From Pseudomonadota bacterium (GTDB lineage Bacteria > Pseudomonadota > Alphaproteobacteria > Rhizobiales > Xanthobacteraceae): a DNA stretch of 64,000 bases. The notes beneath the pieces were generated by a model. The model was not told where the DNA came from. It made no database searches and worked only from the letters and a program-made list of their open reading frames with translations. Positions 1 to 10,306 of this stretch are shown here, piece by piece (the stretch's first letter is position 1; every line of letters begins with the position of its first letter). The stretch is from contig JAFEFL010000025.1 in assembly GCA_018240595.1 (NCBI GenBank), positions 248,001 to 312,000 on the forward strand, given 5' to 3'. The translations under genes and the position numbers were made by a program.

Positions 1-1326
<1,326 letters not shown>

Positions 1327-1717
1327 CGATCAGCTCCGAGCGAATGACGGCGTTGCGAAACAAACAAACATCACGGCTGTTTAATAATCCCCAGAGTTAT
1401 CAACCGGCGATTTCGGGCTCTTGCCATGCACGCAGCAAGGAATAGGCTTGGCCCCGGATCAATCGTCTTTGGCTTCGCCGAACAGGATTGATCGCCATGG
1501 CCGGAGCGGGCTGGGACGTAAGCGCTGCTAGCAACGTTCGCGTTGCGGGCGATGAATGCGGTCCAAACTTGCCGGTCCTGGCTCTCAGTAACTGGGTACC
1601 GGTTGGCGCGCTCACGCGTGTAGCCCGGAAGCGGATCCGAGAGCTTGAGACGGGCGGACGACGGTCCGCCCGTTATGGCTTTTGGGGCCGCGCGAAGCGG
1701 CCGCAGAGCGGCCCTGC
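1327..1717. other. Gap between the GFA-family gene and ureC
   Basis: A 391-bp stretch with no convincing gene. Short open frames on both strands overlap here but have no recognisable domain, poor start signals and atypical composition. It holds a 10-bp-stem hairpin just downstream of the GFA-family gene (listed separately). It may also carry a secondary promoter for ureC, though no clear -35/-10 pair was found. Nothing else was recognised. Confidence 0.5.
1651..1672 (-). terminator. Hairpin downstream of the GFA-family gene
   Basis: Perfect inverted repeat CGGGCGGAC / GTCCGCCCG around a GACG loop, extendable by one A-T pair, about 45 bp past the stop of the GFA-family gene. There is no clear T-run on the minus strand, so it could be a weak terminator or an mRNA-stabilising 3' end within a longer ure transcript. 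Confidence 0.45.
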
Positions 1718-2077
1718 TCAGAAATCCTTGCCGTTCACCTTGTGCACCTTCAGCGCGTCGAGATCGATGCCGTCGACGCAGCGCACGTTGACCGCGGCCA
1801 TCTCGCCGCCGGTCTTCGGATTCTTGCCGCGCGCGAACGACTGGATGCCGCAGGTCGAACAGAACAGGTGATGGATGGCGTGCTTGTTGAACAGATACTC
1901 GGTCATGTCGCCCTCGCCCGAGAGCAACTTGAACTCGTCCTTCGGCGCGAAGGACAGCAGCGAGCCGAGCCGGCCGCAGCGCGAGCAGTTGCACGAAATC
2001 ACCGGCTGCTCGAGATCGAGCGCCACCTCGTAGCGCACTTTGCCGCACTGGCAGCCGCCCATATAGTTCTGTTTCAT
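1718..2077 (-). CDS. GFA/CENP-V domain protein (Cys-rich zinc-fold family)
   Basis: 119 residues, a typical size for the glutathione-dependent formaldehyde-activating (GFA/CENP-V) fold. The zinc-binding cysteines are visible: CQC near residue 10, CNCSRC near 30-35, and CSTCG in the second half. Start chosen at MKQNYMGG because GGGAGG lies 5 bp upstream; a start six codons earlier is possible but lacks a site. Many family members have no proven reaction and a role in formaldehyde detoxification is not implied. It sits in-line between ureB and ureC on the minus strand, an unusual interruption of the urease structural genes. Whether it serves urease or is a passenger cannot be told from sequence. 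Confidence 0.85.
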   Translation of the reverse strand: MKQNYMGGCQCGKVRYEVALDLEQPVISCNCSRCGRLGSLLSFAPKDEFKLLSGEGDMTEYLFNKHAIHHLFCSTCGIQSFARGKNPKTGGEMAAVNVRCVDGIDLDALKVHKVNGKDF

Positions 2078-2124
2078 CGCATCCTCCCGGCACAATTGTT
2101 CTGATTATAAACATCCGGGCGCGC

Positions 2125-2430
2125 CTAAAGTTTCCCCATGACGTCGCCGCGGAAGCCGTAGATCGTCCGCTTGCCGGCGAGCGCGACGAGGTGCACCTCG
2201 CGCGTCTGCCCCGGCTCGAAGCGCACCGCGGTGCCGGCGGCGATGTCGAGCCGCATGCCGCGGGCCTTCTTGCGGTCGAACTTCAAGGCCGGGTTGGTCT
2301 CGAAGAAATGATAGTGCGAGCCAACCTGGATCGGCCGGTCGCCGGAATTGGCGACCGTCAGCGTCACCGTTTTGCGCTTGACGTTGAACTCGATCTCACC
2401 GTCCTGGATGAACATCTCGCCGGGGATCAT
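2125..2430 (-). CDS. ureB: Urease subunit beta (UreB)
   Basis: 101 residues, the usual length for the separate bacterial beta subunit. Starts MIPGEMF and contains the family segments [19 protein letters not shown] and a [17 protein letters not shown]-type core. It packs with UreA and UreC in the trimer of heterotrimers. Its ATG overlaps the stop of the preceding ureJ/hupE gene (TGATG), indicating translational coupling. The frame stays open upstream, but that part is shadow coding of ureJ. Confidence 0.97.
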   Translation of the reverse strand: MIPGEMFIQDGEIEFNVKRKTVTLTVANSGDRPIQVGSHYHFFETNPALKFDRKKARGMRLDIAAGTAVRFEPGQTREVHLVALAGKRTIYGFRGDVMGKL

Positions 2431-3011
2431 CAGAAGACTCCAGCGTAAAGCCCGGCGCCGATCGCCACGCAAACGACACCGGCGACGCGCACCAGCGGCC
2501 GCAGCGAATGGCGCGCGGCGAACAGCGCAAGGCCGATGCCGAGCGCGTGCAGGCTCGCGGTGCCGAGCGCAAAGCCCGCCATGTACTCGAATCCGCCGAT
2601 ATCTTCCGCGACCTCCGCACCGTGGGCGTGACCGTGGAATACGGCGAACAGGCCGATGATCGCCGCGCCAACCCACAGCGGCAGATCGACCGCCAGCGCC
2701 ACCAGGATGCCGAGCGCGACCACCGAGGCAAGAATGCCCGGCTCAACGAAGGGCACCGGCACATGCGCCATGCCGAGCGCGCCGCCGATCAGCATGACGC
2801 CGACGAAGGTCGCCGGCCAGACCCACAGCGCGCGGCCGCCCTTGAGCGCCGCCCACAGGCCGACCGCGACCATCACCGTCATGTGGTCGAGACCGGACAG
2901 CGGATGCGCGATGCCAGCGGCAAAGGATTCTGTCGAGCCGACGCCGACATGAGCGAAGGCGGGCGCGGAGCCGGCAAAGAGAACGGCGGCAGTGACGAGA
3001 AGACGCTTCAT
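2430..3011 (-). CDS. ureJ: HupE/UreJ family nickel-related membrane protein
   Basis: 193 residues with an N-terminal signal peptide ending near APAFA|HVG, then about six membrane segments. Family signatures HPLSGLDH (about residues 36-43) and FHGHAHG (about 124-130) supply the histidine-rich metal-binding motifs of HupE/UreJ secondary nickel or cobalt transporters. Its location between ureA and ureB is the usual place for ureJ in Bradyrhizobium-type urease operons, so the likely job is nickel uptake for urease. Overlaps the ureB start by one base. Confidence 0.93.
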   Translation of the reverse strand: MKRLLVTAAVLFAGSAPAFAHVGVGSTESFAAGIAHPLSGLDHMTVMVAVGLWAALKGGRALWVWPATFVGVMLIGGALGMAHVPVPFVEPGILASVVALGILVALAVDLPLWVGAAIIGLFAVFHGHAHGAEVAEDIGGFEYMAGFALGTASLHALGIGLALFAARHSLRPLVRVAGVVCVAIGAGLYAGVF

Positions 3012-3042
3012 TGTTTCAGTCCTTTCAGCAAATCGGCAAGTC

Positions 3043-3345
3043 TTACCTGATGGGATCGTGAACCGTGACGAGCTTGGTGCCGTCGGGGAAGGTCGCTTCG
3101 ACCTGGATGTCGTGGATCATCTCGGCGATGCCGTCCATGCATTGCGCGCGGGTGATGACATGGGCGCCGTCGCGCATCAGCTCGGCGACGGTGCGGCCGT
3201 CGCGCGCGCCCTCGAGGATGAAATCTGAAATCAGCGCGATGGCTTCCGGATGGTTGAGCTTGACGCCGCGCTCCAGCCGCTTGCGCGCCACCATGGCGGC
3301 GAGCGCGATGAACCTCTTGTCTTTTTCCCGGGGCGTCAGATTCAT
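3043..3345 (-). CDS. ureA: Urease subunit gamma (UreA)
   Basis: 100 residues, exactly the family length, beginning [20 protein letters not shown] and containing the conserved segments [20 protein letters not shown] and a C-terminal [18 protein letters not shown]. It is a structural subunit of the urease trimer. Lies 19 bp downstream of ureD and 31 bp upstream of ureJ on the minus strand, so the four genes form one operon. Confidence 0.98.
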   Translation of the reverse strand: MNLTPREKDKRFIALAAMVARKRLERGVKLNHPEAIALISDFILEGARDGRTVAELMRDGAHVITRAQCMDGIAEMIHDIQVEATFPDGTKLVTVHDPIR

Positions 3346-3364
3346 CGTCTTCCTCTAACGAGAT

Positions 3365-4201
3365 CTATTGTAACCAGAGTCGCGGCACCGCCGTGCCGAG
3401 CGCGGCGAGCAGCGCGATGATGTCGTGGCGCAGGCTAGCACCATCCTTGGCGATCAGGCGCGCCGCCGCCACGCCATTCCACGACGAAATGCCGACCTCG
3501 CCCACAAAAGTGTCGCCGAGCGCACGCACCCGTTCAAGTTCATCGCCGCCGCCCGGCGCCGCCAGCACGGTCGCCAGCGCGATGCCGCCGTCGGCGACGG
3601 CGCGGTGGCCGAGCTGATCGGAAATGGCGCCGCTGAGCTTTGCGGTATCGGCATAGATCAGCCCGCCGTCGCGGCGCAGACGCCAGCGGTCGATGAACGA
3701 GCCATCGACCAGCGCCTCGCCCATGGCGGCGCGGCCGAACACCACGGCCTCGACCATGATCAGCGACGCGTCGGCCGCAAGGTCGATGTCGATGCGGCGC
3801 GACAGCCGCGCCCGGTCGAACAGGATGGTTTCCTGCGGCAGCCAGGCGAGCCGGCCGCCGGCCGCGACCTTCAACGTCACATTCATCTCGGCGGCCGGCC
3901 CGGTGGAGCGATAGATCTTCTCCGCCGCCGCCGTGCCGGCGACCAGCGACGCGCCCTCGCCCACCGCCATATCGATTGTGAAGCGGTCGCCGCCGGTCAT
4001 GCCACCGCCGGTGTTGACGATCACGGCTTCCAGCGCCGCGTCATGCGTATTGGGAAAGCGCGCGCGCAGCGAGCCGTGCTCGTGCACCTCTTTGCGCCGC
4101 GTCCCGCCGTCCGCCGCGACCACCGAAAGGCCGATATGGCCCGTGGCGCGGTTGGCGAGGAAGGTTTGCTCTGACTGAGACACCGCCGTAAGCAAATCCA
4201 C
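3365..4201 (-). CDS. ureD: Urease accessory protein UreD
   Basis: 278 residues, normal for UreD, which with UreF and UreG forms the complex that delivers nickel to the carbamylated urease active site. Characteristic segments: NTGGGMTGGDRF near residues 63-74, AEKIYRS near 93-99 and LPQETILFDRARLSR near 121-135. First gene of the ure cluster, 97 bp after urtE with an intergenic palindrome between. It could be transcribed from the upstream urt promoter or from its own. Confidence 0.95.
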   Translation of the reverse strand: MDLLTAVSQSEQTFLANRATGHIGLSVVAADGGTRRKEVHEHGSLRARFPNTHDAALEAVIVNTGGGMTGGDRFTIDMAVGEGASLVAGTAAAEKIYRSTGPAAEMNVTLKVAAGGRLAWLPQETILFDRARLSRRIDIDLAADASLIMVEAVVFGRAAMGEALVDGSFIDRWRLRRDGGLIYADTAKLSGAISDQLGHRAVADGGIALATVLAAPGGGDELERVRALGDTFVGEVGISSWNGVAAARLIAKDGASLRHDIIALLAALGTAVPRLWLQ

Positions 4202-4210
4202 TCTCCGATG

Positions 4211-4292
4211 TCATACCCCGCGAAGGCGGCGTATCCAGCACTTCATGTGCTCAGGCCGTCAAGGGCTGGGTCCCCGCCTTCGCGGGGACGAC
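4211..4292. repeat. Intergenic palindromic repeat, GCGAAGGCGG family
   Basis: Between urtE and ureD. The outer arms CCCCGCGAAGGCGG (4216-4229) and CCGCCTTCGCGGGG (4274-4287) are inverted copies. An inner AGCAC-TTCAT-GTGCT hairpin sits at 4237-4251. The same layout, with matching ATCCAG...CTGGGT elements, recurs at 32255-32323, so this is a dispersed REP-like element rather than a gene-specific signal. It could still act as a transcript-processing hairpin inside the urt-ure run. Confidence 0.75.
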
Positions 4293-4298
4293 AATACA

Positions 4299-4994
4299 TC
4301 AAATCGCCATGGCCCGATGCAGCGCACCTTCGTCGAGGTTTGCCTTGTCGCTCTGGTAGACGATCGAACCGCGGTCCATGACGACGAGATGATCGCCGAG
4401 CTCCTGGGCGAAGTCGAGATACTGCTCGACCAGGATGATGGCCATATCGCCGAGCGAGCGCAGATAGGAAATGGCGCGGCCGATATCTTTGATGATCGAC
4501 GGCTGGATGCCCTCGGTCGGCTCGTCGAGCAGCAGCAGCCGCGGCCGCATGGTCAGCGCTCGGCCGATGGCGAGTTGCTGTTGCTGACCGCCGGACAAAT
4601 CGCCGCCGCGGCGCCCAAGCATGCTCTTGAGCACCGGAAAAAGCGTGAAGACGTCGTCCGGCACCTTACGCTCGCTGCGCTTAAGCGGCGCGAAGCCGGT
4701 CTCGAGATTTTCCTGCACCGTGAGCAGCGGGAAGATTTCGCGGCCCTGCGGCACATAGGCGATGCCGCCGCGGGCGCGCTCGACGGTCGGCAGGCGGGTG
4801 ATGTCCTTGCCCTCGAACATGATGCTGCCGTTCTTCACCGGGCGCTGGCCGACCAGCGCGCGCAGCAGGCTCGATTTGCCGACGCCGTTGCGGCCGAGCA
4901 CGCAGGTCACCTTGCCGGGCTCGGCGGTGAGCGAAATGCCGCGCAGGGCTTGAGCGGCGCCGTAATAGAGATCGATGTTGGAGACCTGGAGCAT
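4299..4994 (-). CDS. urtE: Urea ABC transporter ATP-binding protein UrtE
   Basis: 231 residues, a branched-chain-type (LivF-like) ABC ATPase. Walker A GRNGVGKSS near residues 34-42, a Q-loop in VPQGREIFP, signature LSGGQQQQLAIGRAL near 133-147, and Walker B LLLLDEPTEGIQP near 153-165. Energises urea import with UrtD. Two bases separate it from urtD. The adjacent urease genes support urea rather than amino acids as substrate. Confidence 0.95.
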   Translation of the reverse strand: MLQVSNIDLYYGAAQALRGISLTAEPGKVTCVLGRNGVGKSSLLRALVGQRPVKNGSIMFEGKDITRLPTVERARGGIAYVPQGREIFPLLTVQENLETGFAPLKRSERKVPDDVFTLFPVLKSMLGRRGGDLSGGQQQQLAIGRALTMRPRLLLLDEPTEGIQPSIIKDIGRAISYLRSLGDMAIILVEQYLDFAQELGDHLVVMDRGSIVYQSDKANLDEGALHRAMAI

Positions 4995-4996
4995 GG

Positions 4997-5767
4997 TTAT
5001 CTCCCCAAATACACTTCCACGACCCGGTCATTGGTCGAGACCTGATCGATCGAACCTTCCGCCAGCACCGAGCCTTCATGCAGGCAGGTCACCTTGACGC
5101 CGAGTTCGCGGACGAAGGCCATGTCGTGTTCGACCACGACCACGGTCTTGGTCTTGTTGATCTCGCGCAGGAGCTCGGCGGTCTGCATGGTCTCGACGTC
5201 GGTCATGCCGGCGACCGGCTCGTCGACGAGCAAGAGTTTCGGATCCTGCGCCAGCAGCATGGCGATCTCGAGCCACTGCTTCTGGCCGTGCGACAGCGAG
5301 CCGGCGACGCGGCTGCGCAGGTGCTTGAGACGCACCGTCTCCAGCACCTGATCGATGCGCGCTTCCTGCTCGGCCGAGGATTGCCAGAACAACGTCGCCT
5401 TGACGCTGCGGTCGTTCTTCAACGCCAGTTGCAGGTTGTCCTCGACCGTGTGCATCTCGAACACGGTCGGCTTCTGAAACTTGCGGCCGATGCCGAGCGT
5501 GGCGATCTCGGTCTCGTCGAGCGTCGACAGATCGTATTTGCCCTGCTCGAAGAACACATCGCCGGTGTCGGGCCGGGTCTTGCCGGTAATGACGTCCATC
5601 ATCGTCGTCTTGCCGGCCCCGTTCGGGCCGATGATGGCGCGCATTTCGCCGGGCTCGATGACGAAGGACAGTTCGTTGAGCGCCTTGAAGCCGTCGAATG
5701 ACACGCTGATGCCGTCGAGGTACAGCAGCGCGGAGGTGGTTTCGGCGTTGTATTCGACCGTGGTCAT
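4997..5767 (-). CDS. urtD: Urea ABC transporter ATP-binding protein UrtD
   Basis: 256 residues, LivG-like ATPase. Walker A GPNGAGKTT (about residues 47-55), signature LSHGQKQWLEIAMLL (about 158-172), Walker B LLLVDEPVAGMT. The LSHGQKQWLEI variant of the signature is typical of UrtD. Works as a heterodimer with UrtE on the inner face of the UrtBC channel. Five bases after urtC, in the same operon. Confidence 0.95.
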   Translation of the reverse strand: MTTVEYNAETTSALLYLDGISVSFDGFKALNELSFVIEPGEMRAIIGPNGAGKTTMMDVITGKTRPDTGDVFFEQGKYDLSTLDETEIATLGIGRKFQKPTVFEMHTVEDNLQLALKNDRSVKATLFWQSSAEQEARIDQVLETVRLKHLRSRVAGSLSHGQKQWLEIAMLLAQDPKLLLVDEPVAGMTDVETMQTAELLREINKTKTVVVVEHDMAFVRELGVKVTCLHEGSVLAEGSIDQVSTNDRVVEVYLGR

Positions 5768-5772
5768 GAGCC

Positions 5773-6963
5773 CTACTCCGCCGCGCTCGGCTGCGTCGCC
5801 GGCGCACCCGCCGTCGGAAGCATGCCGTCCTCGGCCGCAGCGGACCGCGCGGCCTCGCTCTTTTCCTTCACGCCGGCGCGCCAGTGCGTCCAGGTGCCGA
5901 CGATGCCGCGCGGCAGGAACAAGGTGGTGCCGATGAACAGGCCGCCGAGCACGAACAGCCAGTACGGCGCCAGAAGGCCGGTGGTGAAGAAAGTCTTGGC
6001 GTAGTTGACGACGAAGGCGCCGAGTACCGCGCCGATCAGCGTGCCGCGGCCGCCGACCGCGACCCAGATCACGGCCTCGATCGAATTGCCCGGCGCGAAT
6101 TCGCTCGGGTTGATGATGCCAACCTGCGGCACATAGAGCGCGCCGGCGACACCGGCCATGCAGGCCGACACCGTGAACACGAACAGCTTGTAGCTCTCGA
6201 CGCGGTAACCCATGAAGCGCGTGCGCGCTTCGGCGTCGCGGATCGCCACCAGCACTTTGCCGAATTTCGAGGTGACGATGGCGCGGCAGATCAGGAAGCA
6301 GATGGCGAGCGCGATGCAGGAGATGACCAGCAGCGCGTTGCGCGTCGCCTCGGCCTGCACGTTGAAGCCAAGGATGTCCTTGAAATCAGTCAGGCCGTTA
6401 TTGCCGCCGAAACCGAAATTGTTGCGGAAGAAGCCGAGCAGCAGCGCGTAGGTCATGGCCTGCGTGATGATCGACAGATAGACGCCGGTGACACGGCTGC
6501 GGAAGGCGAACCAGCCGAATACGAAAGCGAGCGCGCCCGGCACGAACAGCACCATGAACATCGCGTAGCCGAAGTGCTGGAAGCCGTACCAGAAGAACGG
6601 CAGCTCCTTCCAGTTTAGGAACACCATGAAGTCGGGCAGGATCGGATCGGCATAGACGCCGCGCGTACCGATCTGGCGCATCAGGTACATGCCCATGGCG
6701 TAGCCGCCGAGCGCGAAGAAGGCACCGTGGCCGAGCGACAGGATGCCGACATAGCCCCAGATCAGGTCGATCGATAGCGCCAGCAGGCCGTAGCAGATGT
6801 ATTTGCCGAGCAGCGCCACGAGATACGTCGAGACATGCAGCGACGAACTCGCCGGCACCAGGAGATTGAGCACCGGAATGGCGATGGCGAAGGCGGCGAG
6901 CAGCACGAGGAACAGCGTGGCGCCGCGATCGAGCATGCGAATGAGCGGATGGGAGGTCATCAT
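5773..6963 (-). CDS. urtC: Urea ABC transporter permease UrtC
   Basis: 396 residues, a LivM-type inner-membrane permease with about ten hydrophobic segments and the family motif IWGYVGILSLGHGAFFALGGY near residues 65-85. The EAA-like loop region AIRDAEARTRFMGY lies about residue 235-250. The C-terminal 40 residues are Ala/Pro-rich and look disordered. Forms the channel with UrtB. Unlike the tightly packed urtC-D-E genes it is separated from urtB by 220 bp holding a large inverted repeat. Confidence 0.95.
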   Translation of the reverse strand: MMTSHPLIRMLDRGATLFLVLLAAFAIAIPVLNLLVPASSSLHVSTYLVALLGKYICYGLLALSIDLIWGYVGILSLGHGAFFALGGYAMGMYLMRQIGTRGVYADPILPDFMVFLNWKELPFFWYGFQHFGYAMFMVLFVPGALAFVFGWFAFRSRVTGVYLSIITQAMTYALLLGFFRNNFGFGGNNGLTDFKDILGFNVQAEATRNALLVISCIALAICFLICRAIVTSKFGKVLVAIRDAEARTRFMGYRVESYKLFVFTVSACMAGVAGALYVPQVGIINPSEFAPGNSIEAVIWVAVGGRGTLIGAVLGAFVVNYAKTFFTTGLLAPYWLFVLGGLFIGTTLFLPRGIVGTWTHWRAGVKEKSEAARSAAAEDGMLPTAGAPATQPSAAE

Positions 6964-7004
6964 GCTGACACCACACTTGTCCCGGGCGCAGCGCAGCGCG
7001 CGCG

Positions 7005-7165
7005 CTCCTCCCCTCCCCCCGCGATGCGCAGCATCGTGGCGGGGAGGGGTCGGGGGTGGGGGGAATTTTGAGTAGCGGCGTAAGTGCGGGAGACAAGGAA
7101 AGAGCCCCCCACCCCTAACCCCTCCCCGCCGCTCGCAAGAGCTCGCGGGTGGAGGGGAATCGCGC
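7005..7165. repeat. Large C/G-tract inverted repeat between urtB and urtC
   Basis: Two arms of a CCCCACCCCTAACCCCTCCCC-type element: one reads GGGGAGGGGTCGGGGGTGGG (7042-7061), the other is its near reverse complement at about 7105-7128. Each arm also ends in a small local hairpin. This is a dispersed alphaproteobacterial intergenic repeat type. On RNA the arms could pair into a long stem within the urt transcript and reduce expression of urtC-E relative to urtAB (inference). Confidence 0.7.
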
Positions 7166-7183
7166 CCAGTGTGCCGAACATCA

Positions 7184-8797
7184 TCATGCCTCGATCGCCC
7201 TTCCCTTGAGCGCGAACATGCCGCGCGGGCGCTTCTGGATGAACAGGATGATGAAGACGAGGATGGCGATCTTGCCGAGCACGGCGCCGGCGAAAGGCTC
7301 GAGGAACTTGTTGGCGATGCCCAGCGTCAGCGCGCCGACCAAAGTGCCCCACAGATTGCCGACGCCGCCGAACACCACGACCATGAAACTGTCGATGATG
7401 TAGCCCTGCCCCAGGTTCGGCGAGACGTTGTCGATCTGCGACAGCGCCACGCCGGCGATGCCGGCAATGCCGGAGCCGAGGCCGAAGGTCAGCGCGTCGA
7501 TGCGCGCGGTGCGGATGCCGACTGCGGCGGCCATCGAGCGGTTCTGCGTCACGGCGCGCATTTCCAGACCCAGGCGCGTGAAGCGCAGCATCGCCAGCAG
7601 CGCGACGAAGACGATGGCGGTGAAAACGATGATCCAGAGCCGGTTATAGGTGATGAGGATGCCGCCGAGATCGAAGGCGCCGGACATCCAGGACGGATTG
7701 CCGACTTCCTTGTTGGTCGGGCCGAAGGCGGCGCGCACCGCCTGCTGCAACACCAGCGAGATGCCCCAGGTGGCGAGCAGCGTTTCCAGCGGCCGGCCGT
7801 AAAGGAAGCGGATCACCGAACGCTCGATGATAATGCCGACCAGCGCGGAGAACAGGAAAGCGAGCGGCAGCGCGATCGCCAGCGAATAATCGAACAGGCC
7901 GGGATAGCGGGCGCGGATCAGGTCCTGCACGACATAGGTGACATAGGCGCCGAGCATGACCATCTCGCCATGCGCCATGTTGATGACGCCCATGACGCCG
8001 AAGGTGATGGCGAGGCCGATGGCGGCGAGCAGCAGCACCGAGCCAAGCGACAGGCCGTACCAGAAGTTCTGCACCGTGTTCCAGAGCGCGAGGTTGCGCT
8101 CGATCTTGGCCCTGGCGTCGGCGGCGGCGGCGATTACGTCCTTCGGCGCGTCGGCCGGCAGCGATTGCAGCAGCGCCAGCGAATCCTGATCGCCGCGGTC
8201 GCGGATGACGGCAATGGCGGCGACCTTGTCGGCGGCGGCGGCGCCCGCATCGGTGAGAATCAGCGCTGCCTTGGCCTCAAGCATCGCCTTCTTGACGCCG
8301 GCATCCTTCTCGGCGGCGATCGCCTTGTCGAGCGCGGCGGCAGCGGACGCATCGCGCGACTTGAACACCGATTGCGCCGCGCCGTAGCGCTTGCCCGCAT
8401 CGCCCGCCATCAGGGTCAATGAGCCGAGCGCGGCGTCGGTGAGATTGCGCAGGCGGTTGTTGAGGCGGACATTGTCGAGATCGGACGGCGGCGCGGCGGT
8501 GAACGGCTGGCCGGTCGCGGCATCGGTAAGTTTGCCATCGGCGCTCTTGATCAGCACCTGCTTGGCTTCGGCGCTGAACAGCAAACGCTGGTCCTTGAGC
8601 GCCTGAAGCAGCGGCGGCGCCAGCGGATTGCCCGAGCCGGCGATGGCGTCGATGGCGTCGGCGGTGTCGCTGAAGCTGTCGAGCGTGAGTTTCGGCAGCG
8701 CGTCTTCATAGGCGCCCGCCCTTGCCGCCGTCGCGTGCGCGGCGAACAGGCCGGCCACAAGCAGAGCGATGGCAAAACGTTCGAACAAACTGCGCAT
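7184..8797 (-). CDS. urtB: Urea ABC transporter permease UrtB
   Basis: 537 residues. A signal peptide (cut near ATAARA|GAY) is followed by about 200 residues of Ala-rich helical repeats, a periplasmic extension seen in UrtB but not in LivH. Then comes a LivH-type permease domain beginning around residue 245 with ITFGVMGVINMAHGEMVMLGAYVTY. Partner of UrtC. The gene lies 106 bp downstream of urtA, with a strong hairpin in the gap. Confidence 0.95.
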   Translation of the reverse strand: MRSLFERFAIALLVAGLFAAHATAARAGAYEDALPKLTLDSFSDTADAIDAIAGSGNPLAPPLLQALKDQRLLFSAEAKQVLIKSADGKLTDAATGQPFTAAPPSDLDNVRLNNRLRNLTDAALGSLTLMAGDAGKRYGAAQSVFKSRDASAAAALDKAIAAEKDAGVKKAMLEAKAALILTDAGAAAADKVAAIAVIRDRGDQDSLALLQSLPADAPKDVIAAAADARAKIERNLALWNTVQNFWYGLSLGSVLLLAAIGLAITFGVMGVINMAHGEMVMLGAYVTYVVQDLIRARYPGLFDYSLAIALPLAFLFSALVGIIIERSVIRFLYGRPLETLLATWGISLVLQQAVRAAFGPTNKEVGNPSWMSGAFDLGGILITYNRLWIIVFTAIVFVALLAMLRFTRLGLEMRAVTQNRSMAAAVGIRTARIDALTFGLGSGIAGIAGVALSQIDNVSPNLGQGYIIDSFMVVVFGGVGNLWGTLVGALTLGIANKFLEPFAGAVLGKIAILVFIILFIQKRPRGMFALKGRAIEA

Positions 8798-8850
8798 TGA
8801 TTCACGATCCCCGGCAGGAAAGCGAAGTTTCTTGGTCTTCTTGGGCAGTG

Positions 8851-8882
8851 CCGGGAGGCGGCGGTTAACGGCCGCCTCCCGG
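8851..8882 (-). other. Intercistronic hairpin between urtA and urtB
   Basis: Perfect 12-bp stem CCGGGAGGCGGC / GCCGCCTCCCGG with an 8-nt loop, 22 bp past the urtA stop. No T-run follows on the minus strand, so it is more likely a stability or processing element that protects the urtA part of the message than a full terminator. The other ABC operon in this window has a similar hairpin after its binding-protein gene. Confidence 0.7.
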
Positions 8883-8903
8883 ATTGTCGCTAGAGGCGCA
8901 AGC

Positions 8904-10229
8904 TCACGAAGCCGAGCCGCCGCACTTCTTGGTGACGGTGTTGTAGTTGCCGCACTTCAGCTTGACCCAGTCAGATTCCAGGTCCTTCGAGCCAGGCAGA
9001 TAGTCCGACCACGCGTCGCCGGGGACGAGACCCTTCGACTTCCAGACCACGTCGAACTGGCCGTCGGCGCGGATTTCACCGACGAAGACCGGCTTGGTGA
9101 TGTGGTGGTTCGGCAGCATGGTCGAGGTGCCGCCCGTCAGGTTCGGGGCGGTGATGCCCGGGAGGGCGTCGATCACCTTGTCCGGATCGGTGGTGCCGAC
9201 CTTCTCCACGGCCTTGACCCACATGTTGAAGCCGATGACGTGGGCTTCCATCGGGTCGTTGGTCGTGCGCTTGGGGTTCTTGGTATAGGCCTGCCAGTCC
9301 TTGATGAACTTGGCGTTCTCCGGCGTCTTGATCGACTCGAAGTAGTTCCAGGCGGCGAGATGGCCGACCAGCGGCTTGGTGTCGAGACCGGCGAGTTCTT
9401 CTTCGCCGACCGAGAACGCCACGACCGGAATGTCGGTCGCCTTGATGCCCTGGTTGCCGAGCTCCTTGTAGAACGGCACGTTGGCGTCGCCGTTGATGGT
9501 CGAAACCACCGCCGTTTTCTTGCCGGCCGAGCCGAACTTCTTGATATCGGCCACGATGGTCTGCCAGTCGGAGTGCCCGAACGGCGTGTAGTTGACCATG
9601 ATGTCTTCGTCCTTGACGCCCTTCGACTTCAGATAGGCCTCGAGGATCTTGTTGGTGGTGCGCGGATAGACGTAGTCGGTGCCCGCCAGCACCCAGCGCT
9701 TCACTTCGCCTCCGTCCTTCGACATCAGGTAGTCGACGGCAGGAATGGCCTGCTGGTTCGGCGCGGCGCCGGTGTAGAACACGTTGCGCTCGGACTCTTC
9801 ACCCTCGTACTGCACCGGGTAGAAGAGGATGTTGTTCAGCTCCTTGAACACCGGCAGCACGGACTTGCGCGACACCGAAGTCCAGCAGCCGAACACCGCG
9901 GCGACCTTGTCCTTGGCGATCAGCTCGCGCGCCTTTTCCGCGAACAGCGGCCAGTTCGAGGCCGGGTCGACGACGACGGCTTCGAGTTTCTTGCCGAGCA
10001 GACCGCCTTTCTTGTTCTGCTCGTCGATCAGGAACAGCATGGTGTCCTTTAGCGTCGTCTCGGAAATCGCCATGGTGCCCGAGAGCGAGTGAAGGATGCC
10101 GACCTTGATCGTGTCCTGTGCTTTCGCGGACGAGATCGCGCCCGTGACCGCGATGGCAAGACCCGCAGCGGCGGCGAGCCACTTGCGGGCGGCCGGCCGC
10201 TTGGCGGCCGTTTGATCGACTGTGTACAT
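8904..10229 (-). CDS. urtA: Urea ABC transporter substrate-binding protein UrtA
   Basis: 441 residues. Start chosen at MYTVDQTAAKRP, with a GGGGA purine run about 10 bp upstream; a longer in-frame start 31 codons earlier would overlap the sigma-54 element. The Ala-rich signal peptide ends near SSAKA|QDTIKVG. The mature protein is a type I periplasmic binding protein with UrtA-typical stretches IKVGILHSLSGTMAISE and KGGLLGKKLEAVVVDPASNW. Captures urea in the periplasm and delivers it to UrtBC. First gene of the urt-ure run. Confidence 0.96.
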   Translation of the reverse strand: MYTVDQTAAKRPAARKWLAAAAGLAIAVTGAISSAKAQDTIKVGILHSLSGTMAISETTLKDTMLFLIDEQNKKGGLLGKKLEAVVVDPASNWPLFAEKARELIAKDKVAAVFGCWTSVSRKSVLPVFKELNNILFYPVQYEGEESERNVFYTGAAPNQQAIPAVDYLMSKDGGEVKRWVLAGTDYVYPRTTNKILEAYLKSKGVKDEDIMVNYTPFGHSDWQTIVADIKKFGSAGKKTAVVSTINGDANVPFYKELGNQGIKATDIPVVAFSVGEEELAGLDTKPLVGHLAAWNYFESIKTPENAKFIKDWQAYTKNPKRTTNDPMEAHVIGFNMWVKAVEKVGTTDPDKVIDALPGITAPNLTGGTSTMLPNHHITKPVFVGEIRADGQFDVVWKSKGLVPGDAWSDYLPGSKDLESDWVKLKCGNYNTVTKKCGGSAS

Positions 10230-10291
10230 TCGTTGAGATCCCCTGCGTTTGACGCGCGTCTCGCTTGGATTCTTCGCGCCGCAACTGGATC

Positions 10292-10306
10292 GCAAGCTCT
10301 GTGCCA
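10292..10306 (-). promoter_or_regulatory. Sigma-54 (RpoN) -24/-12 promoter of the urt operon
   Basis: Read on the minus strand, TGGCAC-AGAGC-TTGC matches the sigma-54 consensus TGGCAC-N5-TTGC at every position, with the GG/GC spacing exact. It ends 63 bp upstream of the urtA start. RpoN/NtrC control of urea uptake is established in related bacteria. No convincing pair of NtrC enhancer sites was identified upstream. Confidence 0.8.
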
